In this document: piece after piece, positions 32,532 to 40,852 of the stretch | How the letters are laid out: each line of letters starts with the position of its first letter | Numbering within the stretch: position 1 is the first letter of the stretch | Assembly (NCBI GenBank): GCA_902782305.1 | Contig: CACZMV010000001.1 | Location: 1-64,000 of the forward strand | Length of the DNA stretch: 64,000 nucleotides | Source: an uncultured Prevotellaceae bacterium | GTDB taxonomy: Bacteria; Bacteroidota; Bacteroidia; Bacteroidales; Bacteroidaceae | Reading direction: 5' to 3' | Position numbers and translations under genes: made by a program | Notes under the pieces: model-generated | The model's input: the letters and a program-made list of their open reading frames with translations, nothing else | Databases searched by the model: none | Told to the model about the DNA's origin: nothing

Positions 32532-33465
32532 TACCCATCAGTTCATTATAGCTTACTTGTCGCTTTATCAAGCCACACTCATACATCAGCCTACTGGCTT
32601 TCTTTACCATATCAGGACGAACACGGAACTCACGACGTCCAGACTCACGGTCTATCTGGAGTCGTAATATCTCATGCAACATTAGTTTCTGTAACACTTT
32701 ATTCGTGGGAGCCTTAGCTGCACGAACATATTTCATCACTATTTCCAAAGCCTCATCGGGATGGGCTGCAGCCCATTCCCACCCTTTTTTGCTTGCTTGG
32801 GCAAACTTTTGAACCTGACTTCGATGTGTTTTATAATATTCTGGTTTTACATAGACACCATTCTCTTGGATATTATAACCATGCTTACTATAACGATAGA
32901 TGCTGTTCTCATCCATCTTAAATCCTGCCTGCTGCAATTGGAAATACTCATTATAGCTAACCACCATCGTAGCATCGACAGCTCCAGACAAGAACACATT
33001 GATTCCACTGGTAAAAGGTATCAACTGGTAGTCCATACCTTGCTGTTTACTTAAAATAGACAATAGATAATTAGGATCGGAATTGAAAACAGCCACTTTC
33101 TTGCCCTTCATCTGAAGCGGATTCACACCCCATCGAGAGACGAGAATGTTACTGCTGTTCATGGAGTCTTGGAAGATGTTTACCAAAGGGATTCCCTGCG
33201 AGATAAGGTCTATAGCCGACAGCAGCGAAAACATGGCAGCATTACTCTCGTCATGTTGTAAACGATAAAGTGGTGAACTGTTTAATGAGGGATGCTGGAT
33301 GACCACGTCAAGCCCCAATTCGTCGTAGAATCCTTTCTCCTTTGCCACATAATAACCTGCAAACTCGGCTTGTGCCGTCCAGATAGTCGTAAAGACAAAT
33401 CGTTCTGCTCTCAGTGGTAAACTGAGAAGCAAAAGGCTCCAAATTACGCATAACAATCTATTCAT
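32524..33465 (-). CDS. NMT1/THI5-like periplasmic binding protein
   Basis: This 313-residue secreted protein (signal peptide MNRLLCVIWSLLLLSLPLRA) has the NMT1/SsuA-like fold: TIWTAQAEFAGYYVAKEKGFYDELGLDV, AMFSLLSAIDLISQGIPLV, MKGKKVAVF. Relatives bind pyrimidine precursors, sulfonates or nitrate for ABC importers. No ABC permease or ATPase is nearby. Instead it heads an operon with two Cache sensors, so it may be a ligand-presenting subunit for signal transduction. It lies 31 bp behind tRNA-Arg on the same strand. Confidence 0.87.
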   Translation of the reverse strand: MNRLLCVIWSLLLLSLPLRAERFVFTTIWTAQAEFAGYYVAKEKGFYDELGLDVVIQHPSLNSSPLYRLQHDESNAAMFSLLSAIDLISQGIPLVNIFQDSMNSSNILVSRWGVNPLQMKGKKVAVFNSDPNYLLSILSKQQGMDYQLIPFTSGINVFLSGAVDATMVVSYNEYFQLQQAGFKMDENSIYRYSKHGYNIQENGVYVKPEYYKTHRSQVQKFAQASKKGWEWAAAHPDEALEIVMKYVRAAKAPTNKVLQKLMLHEILRLQIDRESGRREFRVRPDMVKKASRLMYECGLIKRQVSYNELMGNE

Positions 33466-33495
33466 CAGTGGTAAAGGCCATATTTGGTTACTGTG

Positions 33496-33567
33496 TACCC
33501 CGACCGAGAATCGAACTCGGAACTAAGCTTTAGGAGAGCCTTGTTATATCCATTTAACTATCAGGGC
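33496..33567 (-). tRNA. tRNA-Arg (CCT)
   Basis: The 72-base gene pairs GCCCTGA with TCGGGGT, has anticodon loop CTCCTAA with anticodon CCT, T arm CCGAGTTCGATTCTCGG and discriminator A. CCA is not encoded. Its promoter box is at 33583-33590. No terminator separates it from the binding-protein gene. Confidence 0.93.
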
Positions 33568-33582
33568 CGCATAATTCGGGTG

Positions 33583-33590
33583 CAAAGATA
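33583..33590 (-). promoter_or_regulatory. Promoter -7 box, tRNA-Arg
   Basis: TATCTTTGCA on the minus strand, 16 bp before the tRNA 5' end. Likely also the promoter of the downstream sensory operon. Confidence 0.7.
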
Positions 33591-33612
33591 CAAATTATTC
33601 TTAATTTATTAG

Positions 33613-33620
33613 TACCTTTG
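33613..33620 (+). promoter_or_regulatory. Promoter -7 box, MaoC gene
   Basis: TACCTTTGCA on the plus strand, 33 bp before the ATG at 33653. Confidence 0.75.
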
Positions 33621-33652
33621 CACCATAATTATGATTAAAAACATAAAAAGTT

Positions 33653-34117
33653 ATGGGAAAGTTAGTGATTAACTCGTACGACGAGTTTGCTGCCCATTTG
33701 GGCGAAGAGTTAGGAGCTTCCGATTGGCTTCAGGTCGATCAGGACCGTATTAATCTGTTTGCTGATGCCACATTGGACCATCAGTGGATTCATGTTGACG
33801 TGGCTCGTGCCAAGGAAGAGAGTCCTTATAAGTCAACCATTGCACATGGTTATCTTACACTGAGCTTGTTGCCTTACATGTGGGATCAGATTATTGAGGT
33901 AAACAACATCAAGATGCTGGTTAACTATGGCATGAACGACATGCGCTTCGGCCAGCCCGTCATCACTGGCAGTCGTATTCGCTTGGTTACCAAGTTGCAC
34001 AGCATTCAGAACCTGCGTGGCATTTGTAAGGCAGAAATCAAGTTTGTCATTGAGATTGAAGGTCAGCGCAAGCCTGCCCTCGAAGGTATTGCCGCTTTCC
34101 TCTATTACTTTAATTAG
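33653..34117 (+). CDS. MaoC-family (R)-hydratase
   Basis: This 154-residue hot-dog-fold protein has the hydratase-2 motif FADATLDHQWIHVDVARAKE (catalytic Asp and His) followed by TIAHGYLTLSLLP. It belongs to the group with (R)-specific enoyl-CoA hydratases and related MaoC proteins; the exact substrate cannot be told. It is monocistronic, with a promoter at 33613-33620 and the shared terminator at 34202. Confidence 0.88.
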   Translation: MGKLVINSYDEFAAHLGEELGASDWLQVDQDRINLFADATLDHQWIHVDVARAKEESPYKSTIAHGYLTLSLLPYMWDQIIEVNNIKMLVNYGMNDMRFGQPVITGSRIRLVTKLHSIQNLRGICKAEIKFVIEIEGQRKPALEGIAAFLYYFN

Positions 34118-34118
34118 A

Positions 34119-34192
34119 AAAGAAATTATGGGAAATTGTGGAAAATTAATCTGTACACTTTGAAATTTCTCTTAATTTCCCATAATTTCTTT
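34119..34192. repeat. Perfect 19-bp inverted repeat
   Basis: The 19 bases at 34119-34137 (AAAGAAATTATGGGAAATT) are repeated as exact reverse complement at 34174-34192 with a 36-bp spacer. It immediately follows the MaoC stop and precedes the terminator. It could be a long hairpin in the 3' UTR or a small non-coding mobile repeat. Confidence 0.75.
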
Positions 34193-34201
34193 CTAAAAAA
34201 C

Positions 34202-34238
34202 AAATCAGCCCGCCTCCTTGATGGAAGCGGGCTGATTT
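34202..34238. terminator. Bidirectional intrinsic terminator
   Basis: AAATCAGCCCGC (34202-34213) pairs with GCGGGCTGATTT (34227-34238), a 12-bp perfect stem. It separates the convergent MaoC and secDF genes and has A/T tracts on both sides. Confidence 0.88.
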
Positions 34239-34261
34239 ATATATATAATAAGGTGTAATCC

Positions 34262-37200
34262 TTATGCCTTATCTTCTACTTCATCCTCGCGGATGGTACG
34301 ACCCATCAAGAGGAATGCTGTAGGAGCAGCGATGAACAGAGAAGACAACGTTCCAAAGACAACACCCAGAATCATAGCGAATGAGAAGCTGCGGATAGAA
34401 TCACCACCAAGGATGAAGATACACAGCAACACAATCAAAGTCGTTACAGAGGTGTTGATGGTACGAGCCAGTGTCTGGTTCAGTGAATCGTTAAACAACT
34501 GCTGACGGTCACGCTTGCCATAGAGCTGGAAGTTCTCACGGATACGGTCAAGTACAACCACCTTATCGTTGATAGAGTAACCAATCACAGTCAGGATAGC
34601 ACCGATAAATACCTGGTCGATTTCCAGTGACATAGGCAGGATGCCCCACAGTGCAGAATAGCAACCGATAACCACCAAGGCATCGAGAGCTAGGGCAACG
34701 GTAGCACCCAAAGAGAACTGCCACTTGCGGAAACGGATCAGGATGTAGATAAAGATGGCAAACAAGGCGATTACAACAGAGTAGATAGCACCATGTGTAA
34801 TATCCTTAGCCACAGCAGGACCTACCTTAGCAGAGCTGATGATTGAACCACCCTCACGAACATCAGGGTTCTTGAAGTCTTCCACCTTAGTCTGACTTAC
34901 AAAACCACCACGCTTCAAAGCATTGTAAAGAATAGTCTCAGCCTCATCGTCCACATTAGGATTGTTTGATTCAATATCCCAGTTGGTAGAAACACGGATG
35001 GTCTTGCCATCGGTACCCAAAGCGATAACAGAAGTGTTAGCCTCTTTACCAGCATTCTCACCAACAGTATTGACGAAAGCACCAGCCAAAGCCTGACGAA
35101 CCTGCTCAACAGCAACTTCCTTGTCAAGTGTAACAACATAGTTACGACCACCAGTGAAGTCGATGCTCTGGCTCAAGCCACGAACAGCAAATGAGATACA
35201 GAACAATACTGCGAATACACCCCAGATAGCGAAGCTCTTCTTGTACATACCCATGAAGTTGTACTTAGTATTCTGCATCAGGTTCTTAGAATATGCTGTT
35301 GCAAAGGTGAGGTTCAGCCACTTGTCCTTCTTCAGGCGATTCTCGTAAACCAGACGGGTCAAGAACACAGCGGTGAAGAATGAACAGAAGATACCGATGA
35401 TCCAAGTGGTAGCGAAGCCCTTAACAGGACCTGTACCGAAGAACAACAGGATGAAACCAGTAATCAGTGATGTTACGTTAGAGTCGAAGATAGCGCTGAA
35501 GGCGTTAGAATAACCCTTCGTAATGGCTTCCTTCATACCCAAACCACGCTTCAATTCCTCCTTGATACGCTCGTAAATCAGCACATTTGCATCCACAGCA
35601 GTACCCAGAGTCAGCACGATACCTGCGATACCTGGCATAGTCAACGCTGCCTGGAACGATGTCAAAATACCCAATGTAAAGAACAGGTTGAACAACAGGG
35701 CGATATCTGCCAGGATACCTGGGATGAAGCCATACAGCATAATCATATAGATCATCAGCAATATGAAGGCCACAATAAACGAAATGATACCCTGCTGAAT
35801 AGACTGGGCACCCAATGAAGGGCCTACCACCTCTTCCTGTACGATACGGGTAGGAGCAGGCATCTTACCTGAGTTCAATGTGTTAGCCAAGTCCTTAGTA
35901 TCCTCGATAGTGAAGTTACCAGTAATCTGAGAGTTACCACCATCAATCTGAGTCAGGATACGAGGAGCACTGTAAACAGCATCATCCAGTACGATGGCAA
36001 CGCCACGACCGATGTTCTGCTTGGTAATCTGGCTCCAACGACGAGCACCGTCTGAGTTCATCTGCATAGAAACAGAGGGGTGACCCATCTGATCGAAGTC
36101 GTCCTTTGAAGAGGTAATCACGTCACCTTCCAGTGGAGCACGACCGCTAGGCTCAGTAACCTTCAGAGCATACAGAGCGAAGATGTCACCCTTGGTATTC
36201 TCACCACCGAAGTCCTCAGCCTTAGCACCCCAACGGAGCTTACACTCTGCAGGCAGCACCTGACGAGCAATGTCTGAATAGATAACCTTGTTGACATCAG
36301 CAGTATCGCGAGCATTTGCATATCCAACGATAGCCAATCCCTGAGGAACGGGCTGGAATACAGCAAACAAAGGATTCTGCTTCAGAGCCTCAGCCTTAGC
36401 CTCAGCATCAGCAGCCTTTGCGTCTTTCTTGTTAGCAGCCAACTTAGCAGCCAGATCATTGGTAGCAGCAGCAACAGCAGTAGTGTCGGCAGTTGCCTCG
36501 GTAGCCGTTGTATCAGCAACAGCCTCCTCAGCATCGCCACCAGTGATAGCATACTTCTGGTTCAGCTGTGCCAGCAAAGGATAGATCTCCTGTGAATTGT
36601 AGGTCTCCCAGAATTCGAGGTTGGCAGAACCCTGCAACAACTTACGAACACGCTCGGGCTCCTTGATACCAGGCATCTCCACCATGATACGGCCAGACTG
36701 GCCTTCCAGCTTCTGGATGTTTGGCTGAACAACGCCAAACTTATCGATACGGTTGCGGACTACGTTGAATGAGTTGTCAACAGCTGACTGAACCTCAGCA
36801 CGAAGAGCAGACTCAACCTCCGAGTCAGTTGACTGTGTGCTCACCTTACCCTTCATCTGCTGGGTAGCAAACACGGCAGCCAAGGGGCGACCGTTGGAGT
36901 TTTTCTTCCAAGCTTTGATAAACAGGGAGATAAAGTCGTCCTGACTTGTCTCCTCTTCCTTCTTGGCCTCTTCCATTGACTTCTTGTAGGCAGCGTCCGT
37001 CTTGTGGTCAGCCAGCACGTCAACTACGTCGGGTACTGACACCTCAAGAATCACGTTCATACCGCCCTTCAGGTCAAGACCCAGGCCGATCTCCATCTCG
37101 CGGCACTGCTTAAATGAATAGATTCCGCAGTACACTTTCTCGTTCATGATTGAGTCGAGATACTCCTGACCAGCCTCTTCACCCATTGCTGCTGCCTTGT

Positions 37201-37297
37201 TTTCGTGGTAGCGAGTTACGAATGAGAAGGAAAGGTAGAAGCAGCAAACGAGAATCAGAACGATTGCGATAAATTTTACAATTCCTTTGTTTTGCAT
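34262..37297 (-). CDS. secDF: Fused protein translocase subunit SecDF
   Basis: This 1011-residue protein joins SecD and SecF in one chain, the usual form in Bacteroidota, and uses proton flow to pull proteins across the inner membrane. Motifs are GLDLKGGMNVILEV (after the first helix, D1), NRIDKFGV, MPAPTRIVQEEVVGPSLG, TLGTAVDANVLIYERIKEEL (SecD helix 4), DFTGGRNYVV (SecF) and IGYSINDKVVVLDRIREN (SecF helix 4). Residues 253-305 are an Ala/Thr/Asp-rich low-complexity insertion in the SecD periplasmic domain. A promoter box lies at 37345-37352. Confidence 0.96.
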   Translation of the reverse strand: MQNKGIVKFIAIVLILVCCFYLSFSFVTRYHENKAAAMGEEAGQEYLDSIMNEKVYCGIYSFKQCREMEIGLGLDLKGGMNVILEVSVPDVVDVLADHKTDAAYKKSMEEAKKEEETSQDDFISLFIKAWKKNSNGRPLAAVFATQQMKGKVSTQSTDSEVESALRAEVQSAVDNSFNVVRNRIDKFGVVQPNIQKLEGQSGRIMVEMPGIKEPERVRKLLQGSANLEFWETYNSQEIYPLLAQLNQKYAITGGDAEEAVADTTATEATADTTAVAAATNDLAAKLAANKKDAKAADAEAKAEALKQNPLFAVFQPVPQGLAIVGYANARDTADVNKVIYSDIARQVLPAECKLRWGAKAEDFGGENTKGDIFALYALKVTEPSGRAPLEGDVITSSKDDFDQMGHPSVSMQMNSDGARRWSQITKQNIGRGVAIVLDDAVYSAPRILTQIDGGNSQITGNFTIEDTKDLANTLNSGKMPAPTRIVQEEVVGPSLGAQSIQQGIISFIVAFILLMIYMIMLYGFIPGILADIALLFNLFFTLGILTSFQAALTMPGIAGIVLTLGTAVDANVLIYERIKEELKRGLGMKEAITKGYSNAFSAIFDSNVTSLITGFILLFFGTGPVKGFATTWIIGIFCSFFTAVFLTRLVYENRLKKDKWLNLTFATAYSKNLMQNTKYNFMGMYKKSFAIWGVFAVLFCISFAVRGLSQSIDFTGGRNYVVTLDKEVAVEQVRQALAGAFVNTVGENAGKEANTSVIALGTDGKTIRVSTNWDIESNNPNVDDEAETILYNALKRGGFVSQTKVEDFKNPDVREGGSIISSAKVGPAVAKDITHGAIYSVVIALFAIFIYILIRFRKWQFSLGATVALALDALVVIGCYSALWGILPMSLEIDQVFIGAILTVIGYSINDKVVVLDRIRENFQLYGKRDRQQLFNDSLNQTLARTINTSVTTLIVLLCIFILGGDSIRSFSFAMILGVVFGTLSSLFIAAPTAFLLMGRTIREDEVEDKA

Positions 37298-37344
37298 TTT
37301 GTTTATTGTGTTATTAAATTTTGTATTTTCGCTTTTTAAGCCTG

Positions 37345-37352
37345 CAAATATA
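37345..37352 (-). promoter_or_regulatory. Promoter -7 box, secDF
   Basis: TATATTTGCA on the minus strand, 47 bp before the secDF ATG. Confidence 0.7.
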
Positions 37353-37409
37353 CTTATTTTTCTGAATTTACCGAAATTTCTCGCTGAAATTCATCATTTT
37401 TTATTGTTT

Positions 37410-38495
37410 TCACCTTATTTTTAGCCAGCAAATGAGTGGATAATGGTCACTTGCGTCCATTTTATCATCTACCTCGCAATTATAGGGTTGAATATCTTTC
37501 GAGCAAAAAATATGGTCAATCCGGAAAGAAAAAGCTTTCTGATTATACGACAAACCAATGCCTCGCCCTGTAGCGACGAAGCAATCTGTTAACGTTTCCC
37601 CCATTGTATGACGGGAATAGGATATCGGATTATCATTAAAATCGCCACAGACGATAACAGGATAGTTGGCATGCTCTTTCACATAATCCCTGACAGCTCT
37701 TATTTGACCGGCTCTCTTGGCATTAGCTTCCGCCAATTTCACCAGCAAGATGGCAGACTCTGTCCGCAAGGAGTCACGAGGTATCTCTCCTTTGATGATA
37801 TGACGATATTGCTGACGATCCTCTGTTGACAGATGACAACTCTCAAAGTGGTTATTTACGACTATCAGCGTGTCCTCCCCTACCTTAAGCCACCATGCTG
37901 CACTACCATTGGCTAATGATGAATAGGGAATTCGCTCACGTTTCACTATCGGATAACGCGTATGGATACCCAATGCATTGAGTGTTAGGTCATTATTAGC
38001 AAGAACTATCGTATCATTATAAGGCAGCACCTTGGCATACTCCTTCATCACATAGCGTCGCCAGGTATCAGCATCCTCTTGCACACAAACGATGTCTGGC
38101 TGCTGTTCTTTCAAATAGTCGCGAACCGTTTCAAAGCCATTCTCATACTTGTAGTTACCACCATAGGAACACACATTATACGAAATCAACTTGATAGCTC
38201 CTTCAGGTACCTCCTGGGTTGTATGAAGTGGCATATATATAGAAATAGGTACGTACGCGAGAATGAAACCCACAAAAGGAATCCACGCTCGTGTCCATTT
38301 GAAGACTAACCAGAAGAACAAGAAAGCCATGTTCATCAGCAAAAAGAAGGGGAAGGCCATGCCTACCGTCGACAGCATCGGATGGTCAGTAGGGTTCAGA
38401 TGATCACTATAGCCCACCAACAGCATCACGATGACAGTAGCCACATTAGCCCCTGTCAACATCTGTACCGTAAACTTCTTCAACTGCTTAATCAC
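37410..38495 (-). CDS. Membrane-anchored EEP-family phosphodiesterase
   Basis: This 361-residue protein has two or three membrane helices (about 15-95), then an endonuclease/exonuclease/phosphatase domain: LISYNVCSYGG (Asn), DIVCVQED (Glu), NNHFESCHLS, VIVCGDFNDNPIS (Asp/Asn) and the final DHYPLICWLKI (Asp-His). The substrate could be DNA, inositol phosphates or lipids; it is not decided by sequence. It starts with GTG, overlapping the rhomboid stop by 4 bp, so the two are translationally coupled. Confidence 0.88.
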   Translation of the reverse strand: MIKQLKKFTVQMLTGANVATVIVMLLVGYSDHLNPTDHPMLSTVGMAFPFFLLMNMAFLFFWLVFKWTRAWIPFVGFILAYVPISIYMPLHTTQEVPEGAIKLISYNVCSYGGNYKYENGFETVRDYLKEQQPDIVCVQEDADTWRRYVMKEYAKVLPYNDTIVLANNDLTLNALGIHTRYPIVKRERIPYSSLANGSAAWWLKVGEDTLIVVNNHFESCHLSTEDRQQYRHIIKGEIPRDSLRTESAILLVKLAEANAKRAGQIRAVRDYVKEHANYPVIVCGDFNDNPISYSRHTMGETLTDCFVATGRGIGLSYNQKAFSFRIDHIFCSKDIQPYNCEVDDKMDASDHYPLICWLKIR

Positions 38496-39412
38496 GACTT
38501 GCGACTCTGGTCAAACAACTTTTGCTTCTCTTCCTTCGTCAGACTATCGTAACCACTCTTGCGAATCTTATCAAGAATGGCATCTATCTCTTCCTGGTTC
38601 TGACGCTTGCGAGCATTATACTCCTCATCCGTCTCACGCTGTTGATGAGTTGGCTCAGCCTTCATCCTACTGTTTCGCTGACGCTCGTCAAACTTGCGCT
38701 TCATGTTGTCGAAGAACTCCTGTCCATGACTACGACTAAATCGCTGGCTGGAGTCTGGATGATTCCTCCAATAACGAATCAACAGGAAACCAAAGAGCAT
38801 ACCACCCAAGTGAGCCATATGAGCCACTCCATCGCCAGGACCGCTCATGGCAGAGAAGAGTTCAATAGCTATATATCCCACGATGAGCCACTTCGCCTTG
38901 ATGGGGAATGGGAAGGGGATGATAAACAGTCGTTCATTGGGGAATATCATACCAAAGGCCAGCAAGATGCCATAAACCGCACCCGATGCACCTATCGTTG
39001 TCCACAGATTAATATAGGTGTCCGTCGTCATCTGCACACCTCCAGCATTTACATACTGATAGGCTGCCATGCCTTGAATAGAATAGTCGGCATACTGTAC
39101 AAGCTCCTGCATGATGCCAGCACCCACTCCACAGACGATGTAATAAAAAAGGAATTTCTTCGGTCCCCATACTCTCTCTATCACACTACCAAACATCCAC
39201 AGGGCAAACATATTAAATAAGATATGTGTAAACCCGCCATGCAGGAACATGTAGGTAATAAACTGATAGATGCGGAAGTCACTTGCCAAGAAAAAGTGCA
39301 AACCCAACAGGGAGGTCAGGTTTATCCCACTACGCTCAAGCACATAAGTTGCTATAAACGCCAAGATATTGACGATAAGCAGATTCTTGGTCATTGTAGG
39401 TATATTGTTCAT
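38492..39412 (-). CDS. Rhomboid-family intramembrane serine protease
   Basis: This 306-residue protein has six or so membrane helices with the catalytic GASGAVYG (Ser143) and HMAHLGGMLFG (His201). GGFTHILFNMFALWMFG is the second rhomboid motif. The cytoplasmic C-terminus (about 225-306) is charged and ends with an EEIDAILDKIRKSGYDSLT module common in Bacteroidales rhomboids. First gene of an operon with the EEP phosphodiesterase; the -7-like box is at 39467-39474. Confidence 0.92.
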   Translation of the reverse strand: MNNIPTMTKNLLIVNILAFIATYVLERSGINLTSLLGLHFFLASDFRIYQFITYMFLHGGFTHILFNMFALWMFGSVIERVWGPKKFLFYYIVCGVGAGIMQELVQYADYSIQGMAAYQYVNAGGVQMTTDTYINLWTTIGASGAVYGILLAFGMIFPNERLFIIPFPFPIKAKWLIVGYIAIELFSAMSGPGDGVAHMAHLGGMLFGFLLIRYWRNHPDSSQRFSRSHGQEFFDNMKRKFDERQRNSRMKAEPTHQQRETDEEYNARKRQNQEEIDAILDKIRKSGYDSLTKEEKQKLFDQSRKS

Positions 39413-39466
39413 AATCGTTGTTTTCTGTTCGTTTGACTTAATCCACTATAATTGTGATTTCGAGCG

Positions 39467-39474
39467 CAAAATTA
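39467..39474 (-). promoter_or_regulatory. Promoter -7 box, rhomboid operon
   Basis: TAATTTTGCG on the minus strand, 54 bp before the rhomboid ATG. Confidence 0.6.
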
Positions 39475-39556
39475 CTAAAAATATCTGTTTTCAAGCACTA
39501 TTTTGGTCCAATACAAACTTTTTTTTGGTTAAAATGCAATTTTTTTTTAATTTTTG

Positions 39557-39587
39557 TTTGTTAGTTGCCAACTTTATCTTATATTTG
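39557..39587 (+). promoter_or_regulatory. Promoter of the HU gene
   Basis: TTTG (39557-39560), exactly 19 bp, then TATATTTG (39580-39587): the best match in the window to the full Bacteroidales consensus. It fits a strongly expressed gene. Confidence 0.85.
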
Positions 39588-39640
39588 CGTCAGAATTTAC
39601 ACTTTTATCTATTAATAATTCATTTAAAAACAACAAAATT

Positions 39641-39916
39641 ATGAACAAGACAGAATTAATTGACAAGATTGCAGCTGGTGCTGGTCTGACCAAAGTTGAT
39701 GCAAAGAAGGCTCTCGACGCCACAGTAGAAGCTATCAAGGGTGCTCTGAAGAAGGGTGACAAGGTTCAGCTCGTAGGTTTCGGTACTTTCGCAGTTACCA
39801 AGAAGCCCGCTCGTGAAGGTATCAACCCCGCTACCAAGCAGAAGATTAAGATTGCTGCTAAGAAGGTTGCTAAGTTCAAGGCTGGTGCTGAGCTCGCAGA
39901 CGCTGTTAACAAGTAA
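39641..39916 (+). CDS. HU-family DNA-binding protein
   Basis: This 91-residue protein matches HU: MNKTELIDKIAAGAGLTKVDAKKAL, the GDKVQLVGFGTFAV strand, the DNA arm REGINPATKQKIKI and the end KFKAGAELADAVN. It bends DNA and organises the nucleoid. Upstream in-frame codons come from the leader and are not used. The gene has a consensus promoter, a leader of about 50 bases and a clear terminator. Confidence 0.95.
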   Translation: MNKTELIDKIAAGAGLTKVDAKKALDATVEAIKGALKKGDKVQLVGFGTFAVTKKPAREGINPATKQKIKIAAKKVAKFKAGAELADAVNK

Positions 39917-39944
39917 TCCTTGTCAATAAAAATTCAAAAAGATA

Positions 39945-39976
39945 GGCTTCATCGATTTGATGAAGCCCTCTTTTTT
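39945..39976 (+). terminator. Intrinsic terminator of the HU gene
   Basis: GGCTTCATC (39945-39953) pairs with GATGAAGCC (39959-39967), then CTCTTTTTT. Confidence 0.9.
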
Positions 39977-40010
39977 ATAATAAAAGTACAGCGAAAAGCA
40001 AACTATTCAC

Positions 40011-40034
40011 TTTCCACTGTACATTATTCACTTC
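40011..40034. repeat. Degenerate heptad tract behind kduD
   Basis: TTTCCAC-TGTACAT-TATTCAC-TTCTTAC units run up to the kduD stop codon. A weaker member of the TTTTCAC family. Confidence 0.45.
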
Positions 40035-40838
40035 TTACTTAGGCTGCTTGCCAATATAAGCCAGAATACCACCATCTACATAGAGTATGTGACCATTCAC
40101 TGCGTCAGAGGCATGTGAAGCCAGGAATACAGCGGGGCCACCCAACTCAGAAGGATCGAGCCAACGGCCCGCGGGAGTCTTGGCACAGATGAAGCTGTCG
40201 AATGGATGACGGCTTCCGTCAGGCTGACGCTCACGAAGAGGAGCAGTCTGAGGAGTAGCAATGTAGCCTGGGCCAATACCATTACACTGAATGTTATACT
40301 CACCATACTCTGAGCAAATGTTGCGAGTCAGCATCTTCAAGCCACCCTTAGCAGCAGCGTAGGCACTTACAGTCTCGCGACCCAGTTCAGACATCATAGA
40401 GCAGATATTGATAATCTTACCCTCCTTACGCTCCATCATCTCAGGTATAACAGCGCTAGCTACGATGAACGGAGCTACCAAGTCAACGTCAATCACCTGC
40501 TGGAACTCCTGACGCTTCATCTCGTGCATAGGAATACGCTTGATGATACCAGCATTGTTTACCAGGATGTCAATCTGACCAACCTCAGCGTGAATCTTCT
40601 CAACCAGTGCCTTCACAGCGTTCTCGTCTGTTACGTCGCAAACATAGCCATGCACGTTGGTGATGCCAGCCTCCTTGTAGTTAGCCAGACCACGCTCCAG
40701 AGCAGCCTCGTTGATGTCGTTGAAGATAATGTTCTTAATACCAGCGGCTACAAATGCCTTTGCAATGTTGAAGCCGATTCCGTAAGATGCGCCAGTAATC
40801 CAGGCGTTCTTACCTTCCAATGAAAATGGATTTGCCAT
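40035..40838 (-). CDS. kduD: 2-dehydro-3-deoxy-D-gluconate 5-dehydrogenase (SDR)
   Basis: This 267-residue short-chain dehydrogenase has the NAD site TGASYGIGFNIA (a TGxxxGIG motif), NNAGI, the catalytic Ser-Tyr-Lys set (ICSMMSELGRETVSAYAAAKGG) and the C-terminal VNGHILYVDGGI. In uronate catabolism KduD reduces 5-keto sugar acids to 2-keto-3-deoxygluconate. Its place 14 bp behind kduI supports this over gluconate 5-dehydrogenase, a close relative. Confidence 0.9.
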   Translation of the reverse strand: MANPFSLEGKNAWITGASYGIGFNIAKAFVAAGIKNIIFNDINEAALERGLANYKEAGITNVHGYVCDVTDENAVKALVEKIHAEVGQIDILVNNAGIIKRIPMHEMKRQEFQQVIDVDLVAPFIVASAVIPEMMERKEGKIINICSMMSELGRETVSAYAAAKGGLKMLTRNICSEYGEYNIQCNGIGPGYIATPQTAPLRERQPDGSRHPFDSFICAKTPAGRWLDPSELGGPAVFLASHASDAVNGHILYVDGGILAYIGKQPK

Positions 40839-40852
40839 AATAGTTCTTGTTT

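Noticed and set aside
32524..33465. Thiamine-precursor ABC importer
   Set aside because: The binding protein has NMT1/THI5 likeness, but no permease or ATPase gene is near and the riboswitch is in another operon; the sensory context is the better guide.
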